Below, one piece after another: positions 1 to 13,900 of a stretch of 64,000 bases of DNA. The notes beneath the pieces are model-generated. The model ran no database searches. It was not told the origin of the DNA and was given only the letters and a program-made list of their open reading frames with translations. The stretch comes from Mytilus edulis (taxonomy: Eukaryota; Mollusca; Bivalvia; Mytilida; Mytilidae), in assembly GCF_963676685.1 (NCBI RefSeq), contig NC_092346.1:79375821-79439820 (forward strand). The letters are read 5' to 3'. Every line of letters begins with the position of its first letter. Position 1 is the first letter of the stretch. The translations under genes were made by a program, and so were the position numbers.

Positions 1-1820
1 TTCTTGCTTTAGACTATCCCTTAAATAACCTATGTCAAGTTCTTGATCCTGGTATATTTTGATAAGTAAGGTGAGTTATCAATATAAGTCAGTTTCCATG
101 TAAACCATTAATACTTATACATACTGTTGATTTTTTCATCACTGCCAATCATACCTTGTGTGAAGGGTGCCAATTCTCTGAAATTTACAAAGACCATCGA
201 CCCTTCTCAAAATTCAGGAAATAATAAATGATTTAATCTCATTTTGATTTTTTTGGACCATAGTATTTTAAAGAGAATTGGCACCAACCTATTTGACAGG
301 AGCCATCTGCTTGCTAGTATCTATTGTTGCATGAGGACTGTAGCATGCTGTTTATTTACAGTTATGGGCATAACCAAGGTTGGCATGACAGACCAGGGAT
401 CAGATATAATGGACATACTGCAGAATCCTTTGGCATGCAATATAGGTACTGTGTCTGAGGAGGGTTTCAATTAATTGCAAAAATACTTATGAATAGATCT
501 ATAGGTTTTGTCTACAGATGCTGTATTGCTGAATCAAACAAAAACTTATTTTCCCCTGAATAGTATTGAAAGGTTTCAAGGCTTTGATACATATTTATAT
601 ATTTCTTAGATTTCACAAATTTTCATAGTAAACTAAATGCATTAGTGCAGCGTCTGTACATGATTAAGATGTCCTTGTGCCTGCTAGAATATATATATTA
701 ACTGTCCACTCAGTGACTAATTTGTGTGTGCGTGTGATCAACTCATAATTTATTATAACCTTGTTATAGAAACTTGAATGGTTTTAATTTTGATGAAGAT
801 ATGATTACAAAGACACCATATTGTTTCTTGCATTTGTGCATTTACACGTAACTAACAGAGAATGTTTATAAATGAAATAACATCTGAGTAAGGTAATTAC
901 TTAGAATATTAACTTCCCTCTAGATTAAATGTTTGACTTATTATGTCAGAATGCAGCAAGTTGTAATAAAACTACTTAATATAACTCATTCTTTATTAAC
1001 ATTTTCATGTTGTACGACTAAAAGATATAAGTTTGCTTTGTTTCTATTGATGTTGTTATCTTGATTATATGTGTATTTAAGTTTTCTCTTTTTGGTTGTT
1101 TTCACTCTTATACTAATTATTTTTCAGTTCTTACTATTTAGTTCTTGCCTCCTTCACTGAGTGATTTGACTTGCTTCTTTATGCTATGTAAACCACCCTG
1201 GATGCCTGCCCACTTAATACAGCTGTTGCTTTGCTTAAGCTTCAATTCAGAATACAAATTTCTGCATTATATTTAGCAGTTTCACTCAGAAAAGATTGAT
1301 AAAGAGGATCTTTATGTTATAAATTAAGTGGAATTTTTGGATATTTATTGTACTTTCAAAAATTAGTATAGTAGATGCATTTGTTTCCAAAATGTTCATT
1401 GAAAATAATTATGCCAAATATATTGAGATTATAAAAATTGAGATAGCTATACATGCTATATAACAAACCATGAAGTTTCAGTTGATAAGAACTTATCTGT
1501 TCATGTAAAATCATATTATTTAGTTTTTATTCAGCAAGTCAATAAACCACAATCACAAACTTTTTTTTTTTGAGACACCTAAGTAGAAGTGGAATAAGAT
1601 AAGCCTATCTGTGATACAAGTTTTGAAATATTACCACTTTTGAAAGTATTAAGCATATGGTTATATATAATTGGATAATAAATTTTCTGATGAATTAAGC
1701 ATTTAATTTTAACATTTTGTGGTGTTTGAGAATTTAACACAATTTTGCATGCTATGTTTTTGGTAATGGATAACCAAGACCGTATTTGGATGGTCCATGA
1801 TTGTTGGTTGTATCTTGCAG
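1..1820 (+). other. LRCH: Intron of LRCH, no exon recognised
   Basis: AT-rich DNA upstream of the first recognised exon. The short open frames here show no domain or splice context. A 10-base T run lies near 1561. I see no repeat family I can name. Confidence 0.5.
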
Positions 1821-1958
1821 AAAACCAGGTATCAAAACGTCAAGTCTCAACAAGGAGGACAAGAAACCTTCAAATTCTACTCAGTACCGGAGAACTGTCT
1901 CGGACACAGCCAAAAAACTTCAACAGCCTGCTATTAAAAAATCAAACGTTGTAAAAAA
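1821..1958 (+). CDS. LRCH: LRCH exon, linker region
   Basis: The exon lies between an acceptor (tatcttgcag) and a donor (gtaaat). The first base completes a codon from an upstream exon outside the window, and the exon ends in phase 2. It encodes a Lys/Ser-rich low-complexity linker starting KPGIKTSSLNKEDKKPSNST. This frame was chosen because its two trailing bases join the single leading base of the exon at 3007 and keep the reading frame open. Another frame of the same DNA is also open, but it does not join to the next exon. Confidence 0.7.
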
Positions 1959-4900
1959 GTAAATACCAACATTCAGTTCATTGATTGAAACTTGCTGTAA
2001 TGGTGTAATCACTTGGTGGAATACCTGAATTAGATTTCTTATATTTCAAAAAGATCCATACTGAAAAGGGTGTTCCGGATGCTCTCAAGAAAGTGGTTGC
2101 GATCAAGGAAACATAAATTTAACATACATAAACTAGGGTCATTTTTGAGTAAGAGTTGTTAAAAAAAAAAGAAATGTGTGAATCAAAATTAAAAATTTGA
2201 AGTCATTATTTTAATCCAACAAAAATCTATGTTTTAGGCATTCATTAAAGTACTTGTATGGCACTGTATAAAAATGTCTGCAACGGCAAATAAGAAAGTA
2301 GTGAGTTCAGATGATTTCAACAGTTATAAAATTAAAAATAATTGGTTACCATATTTTTCTAACAATTGGTTAATGAGTAAGAAAGAAAAATTGAGGCTGG
2401 TTTGCCAAAAGGTTTTTGAACAGCATTGTAGTTTGGTTTTTTAGTTTCACTCAAGATATCAGCAGCAAGTTTCAAGTAAAAGTATATGTGTCATCCAATA
2501 TTAACAAAGAAGTTCCAGGGTGGTCAAATGTGTGATTTTCACTTGCTTCCTTTAACAGCTAGGAGTGCATTCTAATACATTGGTTTGATTTAACTAGATA
2601 GACTACATATATAGTTCAGTCTGATAGAATACACAACAAAATTAGTAGTAGTTAAGCCAGATATATCACAAAATTATAGTCAAAACATTTATGGCAAATG
2701 AAAGATAATGGAATGGATACCTAATAAGTTAAAGAATTTGAAAATGGAATGGTATTTTTAGTATAGGTTTTATAATCTTAACTACATTTTATACCTTTCA
2801 GTTATTATTTTGGGAAGTTTTACTATTTTTTGCTTGTTGTAATTTTTAATTATCCAAATTTTTATTCTTTTTCACTCCCTAATATTATTTCCTCTTTTAG
2901 TTTCTTCAGTTCTTTTAACACTGTTGTCTTTGGTTTACATGTTTTATGATCTTTAATAGTACACATTTTGTTGTAAAAATAGCTATTTGACATATTTCAT
3001 TTGCAGTGGACCACTTAGCCCTTCTTCATCGAGTCCTTCTACACCATTGATATCACCAAGTCCAAGCCCAAGGTCATCAGTTAGTTCTGCAGGACCAAGT
3101 CCAGCCTCTTCAATAACTTCTTTGAATAAGGACCCTAAGAGTGCTGGTGGTTCTATACCAAGAAGGCCTAGAACAATTGATAAAAATCCTGCTCCATCCA
3201 CACGGCCATCACATGGAAATGTGTCTCGACCGTCTACAACGTCAACATTGCAATCTAGTCGTACAACATCCCGGACAACAGGAGTGACAAATAGTGCTGT
3301 GAAAAAGAATCATGTGACACCTGTTAGTAATATTACTTTCAGTACCAATATTTACAATCTGTTGAAAATAAAAAAAGTATGTTTAGAATGCATGACAGAA
3401 AAATATTTGACTAACAGTTAGTTTCTCCTGTGTTTGTATAGGCATGTCCCTTGAAATTTGCCTCAAGGCATATTTTACTTTCTGTTTTGGTATCTTCTTA
3501 CTTTTGTGTAAAAACAAAATTGATTATAAAGTACAAACATGTGGTGCAAATGTTTTACTGCATACAAATTTCTTTGAAATGATAATTGGGAATCCTTCTA
3601 TTAGAGTTGTCTTTGGTTCTGATAAGTTGATTTAAAGCTGATGAATTAAGAGTGTAAATTGGCATTTCATTCATAGAAGCAGGTTTTGAACTTTTTAATT
3701 ATTTATTATTGTTTATTAGTAGCTGTGTAATCTAGTATACTGATATTGTTATTATTATAGTCACTGATTTGTCCTTTAGGGAGTTTGGTGTTTATTGCAC
3801 ATCTTTCATAGACTCAGTTTAATTTATTTATAATTTTTGTGGACCTACTGCAAGTAAGAACTTAATGTTTTGTGGTTATGTCTATTGATTTATTATGTTT
3901 GTCTAACATCTTTTAAATTTGATTGATTGATTTGTGTTAAACACCACTTTCAGCACTTGTGTGCTATTTCTTCATGGTCAGTTTGTTCTGTTGGAGATGG
4001 CCGGAGTGCCAGGAGAACGGTAGAACTTTGTTAGGCAAACTTAAAATTCTAGTCAACAAGATTTGAGTCGAGCATACCTGCCATGTGCAGGATTCAAACT
4101 CAAAACCTCAGTTGAACTACATTTGAACTTTTGTGGATAGATGTTTCATTTGCAATCAATCCATATCTCCTAATTTTTATAGACAATACAAGTAGAAAGG
4201 GTTTTGATGATCGATCAATATGGAACCTAAAAATTCATCATATATTACTATTGCAGGAAGAAGAGTTCCGACAGAAACACCAACAAATGAAAACACAAAC
4301 ACAAGTGGAATCCCAGAAAGCCAAAAGTCAATTAGAATCGTCAACATCTAGACCGGTAAGGTATAATTGTTTTAGGAAAATTGGCACTGAAAATATTTGA
4401 AAGATAAATATTTAGGACACATCAGTATAGCAGTATAGTATGAAAATCAAAACATACTGTATACATCAATTGTGAAAACAGAACTTAGACAAAGGTTTAA
4501 AGATCAAATTAAAAGTCAGTTAAAAAAAGAAATATAAAACTGTTGACTCTAACACATTAATATTTCAGCTATGAAAGAGTTGTTTTGCGGAACTAATTTT
4601 TGTAAAGTATAAGATGAAAAAATAAAACATTCATTTTATTCCTTGGTTTTCAATAATATTAATGCTACCAATTACATCTTTAAAGTGCTGTTAAGATGTG
4701 TGTTCATATGTATGATATTTAGAGTGAGGGACCCATATTCGCTGCATAATTCATTCATTTCCACTTACATACGACCTACATTCGAAAATTTGGAACTTTT
4801 TATGTAGGTTTCAGAAATTTAACTATATGAAAAAAATGTTTGATAAAGGAATTATCTTCAAAACATTGGTTAATTGTTCCAAAAACGAACACAAACACCA

Positions 4901-7900
4901 GAGGAAATCAAGTTGTTCGTGTACCATGGGGGACTCATTTTCGCCGCAATGTATGATATGACCAACCTCATTACCCTGCTATATTATAAAAACAAATGTT
5001 TGCAATTACATGAATAAGCTTGAGAGATCATTCCTGTACGATTTTTTCTCACAAATATTTTACTTTAAGACTGCGCATGATTGCCATATAAATCTTGCAT
5101 AATTGCCAAAATCGTTGAAAAACAATTGCGTATTTTTTTATATGTGCAAATAGCCTTGAAAATGGGGTAAAGAGGAATATCAACAGCTTGAACATTACAA
5201 GCAGCCTTTACCATCTATTTAGGCAAGTATTGGGTAAAGGCACACAAATTTTACAGAAAAAAATAGCAAAACGGCGAAAATGTGTCCAAGGGGAATATGC
5301 GCCACCCACTCTACACAAGCCTTTTTTATTTAACAGAAGAAAAAAATACAAAAGAATAAAACATGTATAAATAATTGTATTTTATTCTTATTTCCAGAGA
5401 ACTTCAATGTCAACTACAGTGCCAAGGTCTACAAACTCGACTCTCAGTAAAAGAGGTGGAACAGGTATATACATTGTATTAATGAGATATGTCTTTTCGG
5501 GTATGAGTGAGAATGCTGTTGTATAATACTATGTCTTTTCATTGTGATTATCTATAGAGATAAGGAATTATGGAGTTGCGGGTAATAAATGAGAATGTGG
5601 TTATGATTAGATGGTAAACATGATAATATTATATCATTTTGATTATTGTCCCTGATATCAGCTTTTAATATATATTACTGCAGACAATATTGAAAAAAAG
5701 AACTTTTATTCATATCATATGATAAATAATAACATAGATATAAAAAGATGCGGTTTGAGTGATGAGACAACTCTCGATCCAAATCACAATTTTTAAAAAG
5801 TTAACAATTATAGGTCAAAGTACCACCAGCAAATGAAGCCTTGGCTCACACCAAACAGCAAGCTATAAAGGGCCCACAAAATGACTAATGTAAAACAATT
5901 CAAACAGGAAAACCAACGGTCTAATATATATAAAAAAAACAAGAAATGAGAAACACATATGAACCACATCAACAAACAACAACCACTGAACAACAGGTTC
6001 CTGACTTTGGATAGGTGCAAACAAATGCAGCGAGTTTTAACATTGAATGAATGAATGTTTTACAATATTAAGACAGTTTCATTTTATTTTACCATTCAAT
6101 TAACAACAAATTTGAAATTAACATGATGTTTTTATATTTTTGCTTTACAGTTTTAACAAACAGTGCAATAAAGCAAATGGAGAGTTATAAAGATTCTGAC
6201 CCTAATTATACAATACGACGTCAGATGGAATATGAACATGGAGAAGCTAAACAAATTGATTGTCTGCGGCGGGTATATATTATTTCATTTCTTATATTTT
6301 GTTTCAATCAAACCCTTTTAAATACTAAAATAGTTTTGAACACTGTATAAACAAGTGTAATTTTTAATGTCAAAAGGTTGCACATAATTTCCATTGAAAA
6401 CTGACAGGAAATAGATTTTGTTTGTTTCTCTGAAACTGCTTCGCCAATCTAAATTAATCTTGGCAGGGTAAAAAACATGTGCCTTGTTTTCTGTATGACT
6501 ATGAGTCTGCCCAAAGAATAGCAAAGCTATTCAAATCAAAATTTAAATTTAAATTAAGTTGTCTTCTTTGTTCAGTGGTTAGTAAATAAATAACCTTTAA
6601 TGTGCATATGTATTGCTGTTAGCAACAATTATGTCTGCTCTCTTCTAAACCTTTTTCTCAATGACTTCTGACATGATCCTTTATATTTTTAGACCATAGA
6701 AAGCAGATTAAAAGTGACACTGCCTGATAACTTGCCAGAAACCTTACGTGATGGAGTACTTTTATGTCAGTTAGCCAATAGTATACGACCGAGATCTGTC
6801 ACCAGTATACATGTTCCCTCACCTGCTGTGGTATGTACAGATAAACCAACAGTTAAAAAGAAATTATAATGTTTTAAATCTAGAGGACTGTACAAGAGGG
6901 AGGCAACTAGAAAAACAAAAGCCTAGCATACAATTATAGTAGAAACAAATGAACATACACACAATTGGGTTATGAAACTAATCAAGAGAATTTATTGACA
7001 TCAAATTACAAAAGCTTGCACTTGTTATTACGATATGCTGCTCTTCACAGGAAAAGGGGTATACTGGTTTATTTCTGTTAGTCAAGCTGCCAGTCTGTGT
7101 GTCTGTCTGGTAGAAACACATTTCTGTCAAAATTCTCTTAGCAGCTTCAACTCAATTACCTCCTGATATTGTATGGCACCAGGTTTTATCTGTATGCCAT
7201 ACCATAGTACATGCTTTCAGTTCCTTTGATGTTCTATTTCCTATTGAGGGGTAGAAAAATCATGTAGATATATATAATTTTGTTCACATTTTTCTTATCA
7301 ACTACGAGTCATTCCTTTTTAACATAAGAGGGGTTAATATTATGGAGCAATAACTAGCATTTCGTTTGGTTTGGTTTAAACCAAATATTTTTATATAATA
7401 TCAAATTTTAAAAAATAGTGATTTTAGACAAAATGTTGTAGGACATTAATACAAACTTCTGCTTATAATGTTTTTATGTTAAGAAAACAAAAATTATTGA
7501 AATTCATCACCAACATAATGAATGTTAATTTTTTTCAGCCAAAACTGACACTGGCTAAATGTCGGAAAAATGTTGAGAATTTCTTAGAAGCGTGTCGGAA
7601 ACTAGGAGTACATAGGGTAAGTGAGAGGACCATCACCACACACTTATAATTATATTTCTATAAAGTCAAATTATGAAAAAACACATAGCCTATTTATTTT
7701 ATACTGTATTTTAGTTATACAACACAATAATACAAAGTGCATGTTGGACTGAATATGCACTATTTTTGTATAGAACAGTGGCAGCTTGATTTTATCATAA
7801 TATTTCATTAATTTATAGAATATTTGTTTGTTTTCTTATTCTTTTATGGTTTTAGTTTTTGTTGCAGAATTTATCTTATCGACAGCAGGAAAGATAGAAA

Positions 7901-10900
7901 CAATCGTGAACATGGCTAATTGTCGCACAGTGTTAGGTTATCCAAAGCATGAATGTTTAGTATTTTATTTAATAATATCAATTATTTACAGCATGAATCA
8001 TAATCAACCTTTGAAAATCATTAAACTAACTTCTAAATCAATTTTGTTTTAATTATCTTAATTTGGGATTCTGCAACATTTGACCTATTTTAAACATCCC
8101 ACAACCTTTCTCTTGTGTCATCAACATATTATGGGAATGGTCTATGATATCCTTTATAAACAGGGACAATTATAAAAAGGTGAATTATATTCGTGTAATT
8201 ATTTTTGAATTTTCAAAGGTTGAAATTTATAAGCATGCAGAAATTGAAATGTCAAACCTTTCTTTAAAATGTGAAAATAGAAATAAAATTTAATCAGAAT
8301 TTAATTGGGTTCAGGTTAACTACTAATTGAAAGGTTTGACTGTTTATTGCTTCAGCATGCTTGTGGTAACAAGGGAACATTTATATAGCTTAAATAATCC
8401 TAGCTAAAACATCACAAAATGTATGGGGCTGTACACTATATAGAGCACATCACATATACTAAACTGAATGATACAATATAATTCATAGTGGCTAATATAA
8501 TATATTCTAAATTCTAAATTTAAATAGATCATTCTACATGAATTTGGTGAAATAATTCATTTTTATTTGTTTCAGTTTAATACTCATTCTTTTATTATTC
8601 AAGCAAATTAATAAATATGAAATAACGTTGTGATTTTTTTTCTTTATATGTGCTATGTTTTAATGCAGATGACAATTTAAACAATTAAAAAAAAAAAGGC
8701 ATTTACAAAATCTTTCATTTAAAATAACTGATAAGATATGTGTTGAGTAACCTCTTCCCCACACTTGTAGAGCTTGATATGCACGGTTTACTAACACAAT
8801 ATCCCTCTATTGCAGGACAACCTCTGTGCATGTGAGGATATTGTGGAGAATTTACGACCAGCTCGGGTCGCCTTAACTGTGCAACAATTAGCCATGTGTC
8901 GCAGAATAACAACAACAGATTATTATGTCACTTATTTCTGTATCTTTATATTCTGTACTGCCTTTGCCCTTTTATGTCTTTATAGAGTTTAAAAACTGAA
9001 CAAATTGTGATGTGTATCCATTTTAATTTTGAAACATAATTCAAGAAATACGCTTTACTGTGAAACATGTTTTTTTTTTATGAGGGATGAGTTTAAATTC
9101 ATTTATCAGAACTAATATTTAATCTTTTGCTAATTGGAATAGGATAACTTGAAATTCTTGTAGGTATAATAATCAATGTCAAGCATTTGTGAAAAAAGAT
9201 CTGCAGAGAGTATTAACATGTTTTGAAATATTTTGATCTAATTATTGGCATTGTCTGAAGCTAGACAAATTGTAATGATTTTTTGGATACATTTTGCTTT
9301 TATAACTTTTCCTATGAAAGAACAATTTTCATTTTGGTTTCATTAACCTTGTCCCCAAAAATAAGAATCAACAGCATATTGATAATTCAAAAATGCCTTT
9401 CTCTCTTAATGTCTGTTTTGGTGATGGTTCTCTTAATTATATGAGTGCAGCAGAGAAGATGTTGTAATATTCAAACATCACACTTTGAGTTTTGTGAATA
9501 TGACTCATGATATAATACATAACATATTAATAGCAGAGTTTTATTGAAGAACACATATTCAACGTTTAATTCTGCAACTTAAAAAAAGTCAAAATCAAAT
9601 AGGCCAGATTCAATCTACAAAATAAACCACATCCCCTATCCGCATGCCAGTTAGGAAAAAAATGGGCCAGGAAGATTTTCCAAATAAGGGGTCTCACTAG
9701 CCACGTAAGTTTGAAGAAATTTTATGAAATTGCAAGTCAACAAGTATTTTAATGTTTTTTGTACTTCATTTATCCTCCCTCTAATAAGCTCCTTTCCTCT
9801 GCATTTTTGTTTAAACAAAAATATGCCCTTTCTTGGTAAAATCTCCAGTAGAAGCTCCTAAATTAACTCTTAAACCTAAACTAGTACATTTGAAGGTATT
9901 CCGATTAATATAACTCCAGGACTAATTAGTATTTGAACCAATCTTGGATATATGGTAGCATAAATGGTTGGGTAGATTTCTTTTGATTTTAAGGTCAATA
10001 TGTCCAAGGAAATGATGTCAGTAACTAGAAATGGAGTGAAATTTTTTAACCTTAGGAACATTACCATACAGTGGCAGAAGATATCTATCTTATATAACAT
10101 TGAATTAAAAACAATTAACATACAAACAATGACATTACAGGAATGGATAATACCTTTATTATATGGTATTAGTTTTCTGTTCTGGTTTTTCCAATCGTAT
10201 TGTGTTGTAAAATGATGCCCTTTATGGGTTCTTGATTAGATTAATAAAATTCTTATCTTATCTTATTTACCCTCTTTTGAGGAGAAAAACATTTTTATTA
10301 AACCAATAAGCTATTGCTTGCTAGAAAAAAAGTTTGTAGAGAGTTTTTGCAAGCTTGCTCACTTCAGGTTCATTAATTATTATTGCAATTTGTTGTATTA
10401 CAGTTTTGAATATAGCTTTAAATACTAATACATTTGGATTTTTAGAGATGCTGTTGTGCAAAATTTATTTTAAATGGATACAAATGGTGTATTGATATAT
10501 AAGTAATCAATCTGAACAAAATTAATTGTTTATAAGTGATCATTTATTATATCAATGTTTATAGTGAATGATGGACTTGTAATTCCTAGAACATTGAATG
10601 AATATTGAATATTCCCCAAAGATTATATGTTATTATTGGCTAGAGGTGTAATACCACCATTGATTTTCCCCTATTAGTCTTTGTTAAATTGGCACTTTTA
10701 AAAAATATGTACAGTATTTACCTTTATTTCAACCAAAGAAATACTTTGCATGAATAAAGTTTAATCCTTTCCAGTGCTACAGTGAAAATTTCACACTACA
10801 TTTCATTGCATATAAGAAAGTAACCAGCACCGGAAGTAAACAACTCAATTTTTACACTATTATTTACTGGTTACCTGCTTTGGTAACTATGTAACCTTAA

Positions 10901-13900
10901 CTTTCCAAAATATTTTATAAGACCATCAAATAAACAAAGAATGATGCTTTCAGACACCCAACATACATGTTTATGACTCAGAAAAAATTAAGTGCATTGA
11001 AATGCAGGGTTAATTTTCTACAACTGTCAAATTCAAGGGAATATTTTTTTAGACCTACTTTCGTATGCAACCGGATGTGCCGTATCATGATTTGGTGGTA
11101 TTACACCTAAAGAACACCTAAATGTCAAATAAACTTAATGTAATTTTTTTCCCTCCAATTGCAAGTTATTTCAAGCATGACTGCCAAGTTTTGTTTCAGT
11201 CAGATCTATAGTTTCAGAGAAAATCACTATAATGTAAGGCCATATCCTACGGCGATTTCAGTCTTATTTCTTCGAAAAATCCTTTTTTCAGTGTATCATT
11301 ATAAAATGCAGTGTTGACTAATATCTGATCATATACTCATGATCTAAGCATTCAAACAATTATATAGGATACAAAAGACAACTTTAAGATGATATACAAT
11401 TTTATTGCACCTTTTAGAGTTCATTTGAAGGTCTGTTTTGGTCTGTTTTGGTCCATTTTCCTTCTTCCTTCTTTTTCATCAAAACTTGATATCTTTTGCC
11501 TAAAAAATAAAGCAAATGTAATTATTTTCCCAGAAAAAATGAAAGAAATGTAATGTCTAATCAACAATTAAAGTGTTTTAGCTGAAAGAACTGTCTCTAT
11601 AAATGTTAACAGTCTCCACCGAAGTTTCTATAAGCCCTTATGTGTAACTTGAGTTTTTGGTGTGTTCCCCTAATGTGACAAATAACGGTTCCCTTTCAGT
11701 CAATCATAATTGTTACTGATATCAAAATCATTTCATTTATTTATTGCAGTATATTTCTAATAGATTTACACCTAAAAAGTCCACTTTCTTGTATTTTATA
11801 TTAGAAAATGAGAAGAAAGAGTAATAAAAAATACATCAAAATGGTTTTAAAAAGGGTTATGTCCCTTTGAATGCTGGTAAAAAGAAAATTGGTACGAATT
11901 ATGAAATTTAAGTATGTGAGACTGGATTCTGATGTGTATAAATCCAAGGCAAGTGTTTAGATGATGTTTTGTCGGTGCAAAATACAGATGGCACAATGGC
12001 AAATTGTAAACTTTTGCGGCCAAAACAAAAATAAAACATGACATTAGTTGATACATACCTCAATGCTAAAGTGTCATCTGCAGACCAATTCACATATAAG
12101 ATTTTTCAACAGAATGCTTGTCAGATTCTTGGTTAACACTGAAATGAAAAATCACATGTTGTATAAACAAAACTGTAAAGGTGATTTAAAATTTGACACA
12201 GAGGCTCACTTAAAATGGGGATTAGCATGGCAAGCTATAAGAAAGGTCTCAATGTAATATATGTATGTTGATTCAAAAGTGTATTTCATAAATTAAATTA
12301 TATCATATGAAGAAAAATAAGACTTCTCTTTAAAACCATTATTGTTTTACCATTTTAAATCAAACAGTCTTTGTAGGGTTTGTGTTTTCGACACCTTGTT
12401 GGGTGTGTACCACGACAAACTTGGCGGTCTTGGTTAATATGAGGCGGCTCGAAAGACAAGTGCTCAGGGTTAATGCATCTCTTCTGATGACACAGATGAG
12501 ACACATCAAATTCCTCTGATAGGTCAAATTTCTCAGTGTGCAACATGTATGCAAATCTGTGACCATACAAGGTTCTTTTTTTTCTGTCCCAAGGAAACCT
12601 AACACTATACACTGAATACAGCCTTGTCTGTCCACCCATTTGACTTAGCAAACACCCGTAATCCCCCATTTCAATGCAATTTTCCCTCAAACGTGCTTTC
12701 TGTGTCTCAATCCATTCCGAATAGTCCATTTTTACAACGTATAAACTAGTTTAGTAATAATTTTTAAAAATGAAAGTACAATAAGGTCATCAGTGCACGT
12801 GTAGTTTCCCTAAATAGGTGTAATACCACCATTGATTTTCCCCTATTAGTCTTTGTTAAATTGGCACTTTTAAAAAATATGTACATTATTTACCTTTATT
12901 TCAACCAAAGAAATACTTTGCATGAATAAAGTTTAATCCTTTCCAGTGCTACAGTGAAAATTTCACACTACATTTCATTGCATATAAGAAAGTAACCAGC
13001 ACCGGAAGTAAACAACTCAATTTTTACACTATTATTTACTGGTTACCTGCTTTGGTAACTATGTAACCTTAACTTTCCAAAATATTTTATAAGACCATCA
13101 AATAAACAAAGAATGATGCTTTCAGACACCCAACATACATGTTTATGACTCAGAAAAAATTAAGTGCATTGAAATGCAGGGTTAATTTTCTACAACTGTC
13201 AAATTCAAGGGAATATTTTTTTAGACCTACTTTCGTATGCAACCGGATGTGCCGTATCATGATTTGGTGGTATTACACCTAGATAAAGAACTGTGTGGAC
13301 AATATACAGTATCTACTGTGATGAAAGCTTGTTAGCAATATAAACTAAAGATAATAAACATTAGGTGGCTTCAGTTGTTTACAGGCTGATACCTTTTCTT
13401 TATTTATTTATTGACATTATTATGCAAGGCAATTTTATATTTGTTATAATTTAGTATAGGAGTTTAGATCTGTTTTATACATCATTCTGCTGATATTACA
13501 TCTATATATGTTTCATCCTATATAGCATAGATTCAATTTTGAGGTTGTTACTGACAACTGTTAAAACATATGTTAAATTTAAACGTAACTTTTTTTTCAT
13601 TTATCAATATGGAGTACATGTATTGGGAAATGTTTTCGTACATTGAATGATTTTTTTTGTGTTTGAATATAGTTTAAGATGCATTCTAGTCCAATCTTTA
13701 AAAAGTTTTTTGATAGTTTTATATAATTTGTTTTTGTTAGTACAATGTATCCATCAGATATTTGTTAGATCCTCACAGTTTAAAGAGGGCTCTATGAAGG
13801 AACCGGATTAAAAGATGAATGTGTTTATTTCCTAGAACATGTGATCTAAGACTACTATGTGTATGTGTCAGCCATGATGCTTATTTCATATATACACCAG

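Noticed and set aside
2983..3201. Antisense open frame across the Ser/Pro-rich LRCH exon
   Set aside because: It mirrors the biased codons of the real exon on the other strand and has no domain or splice context of its own.
10644..13280. LTR retrotransposon with 465-bp LTRs (TG...CA ends)
   Set aside because: No primer-binding site, polypurine tract, gag or pol was seen, and each repeat has 16-bp inverted ends typical of MITEs. A decayed LTR element is not fully excluded.
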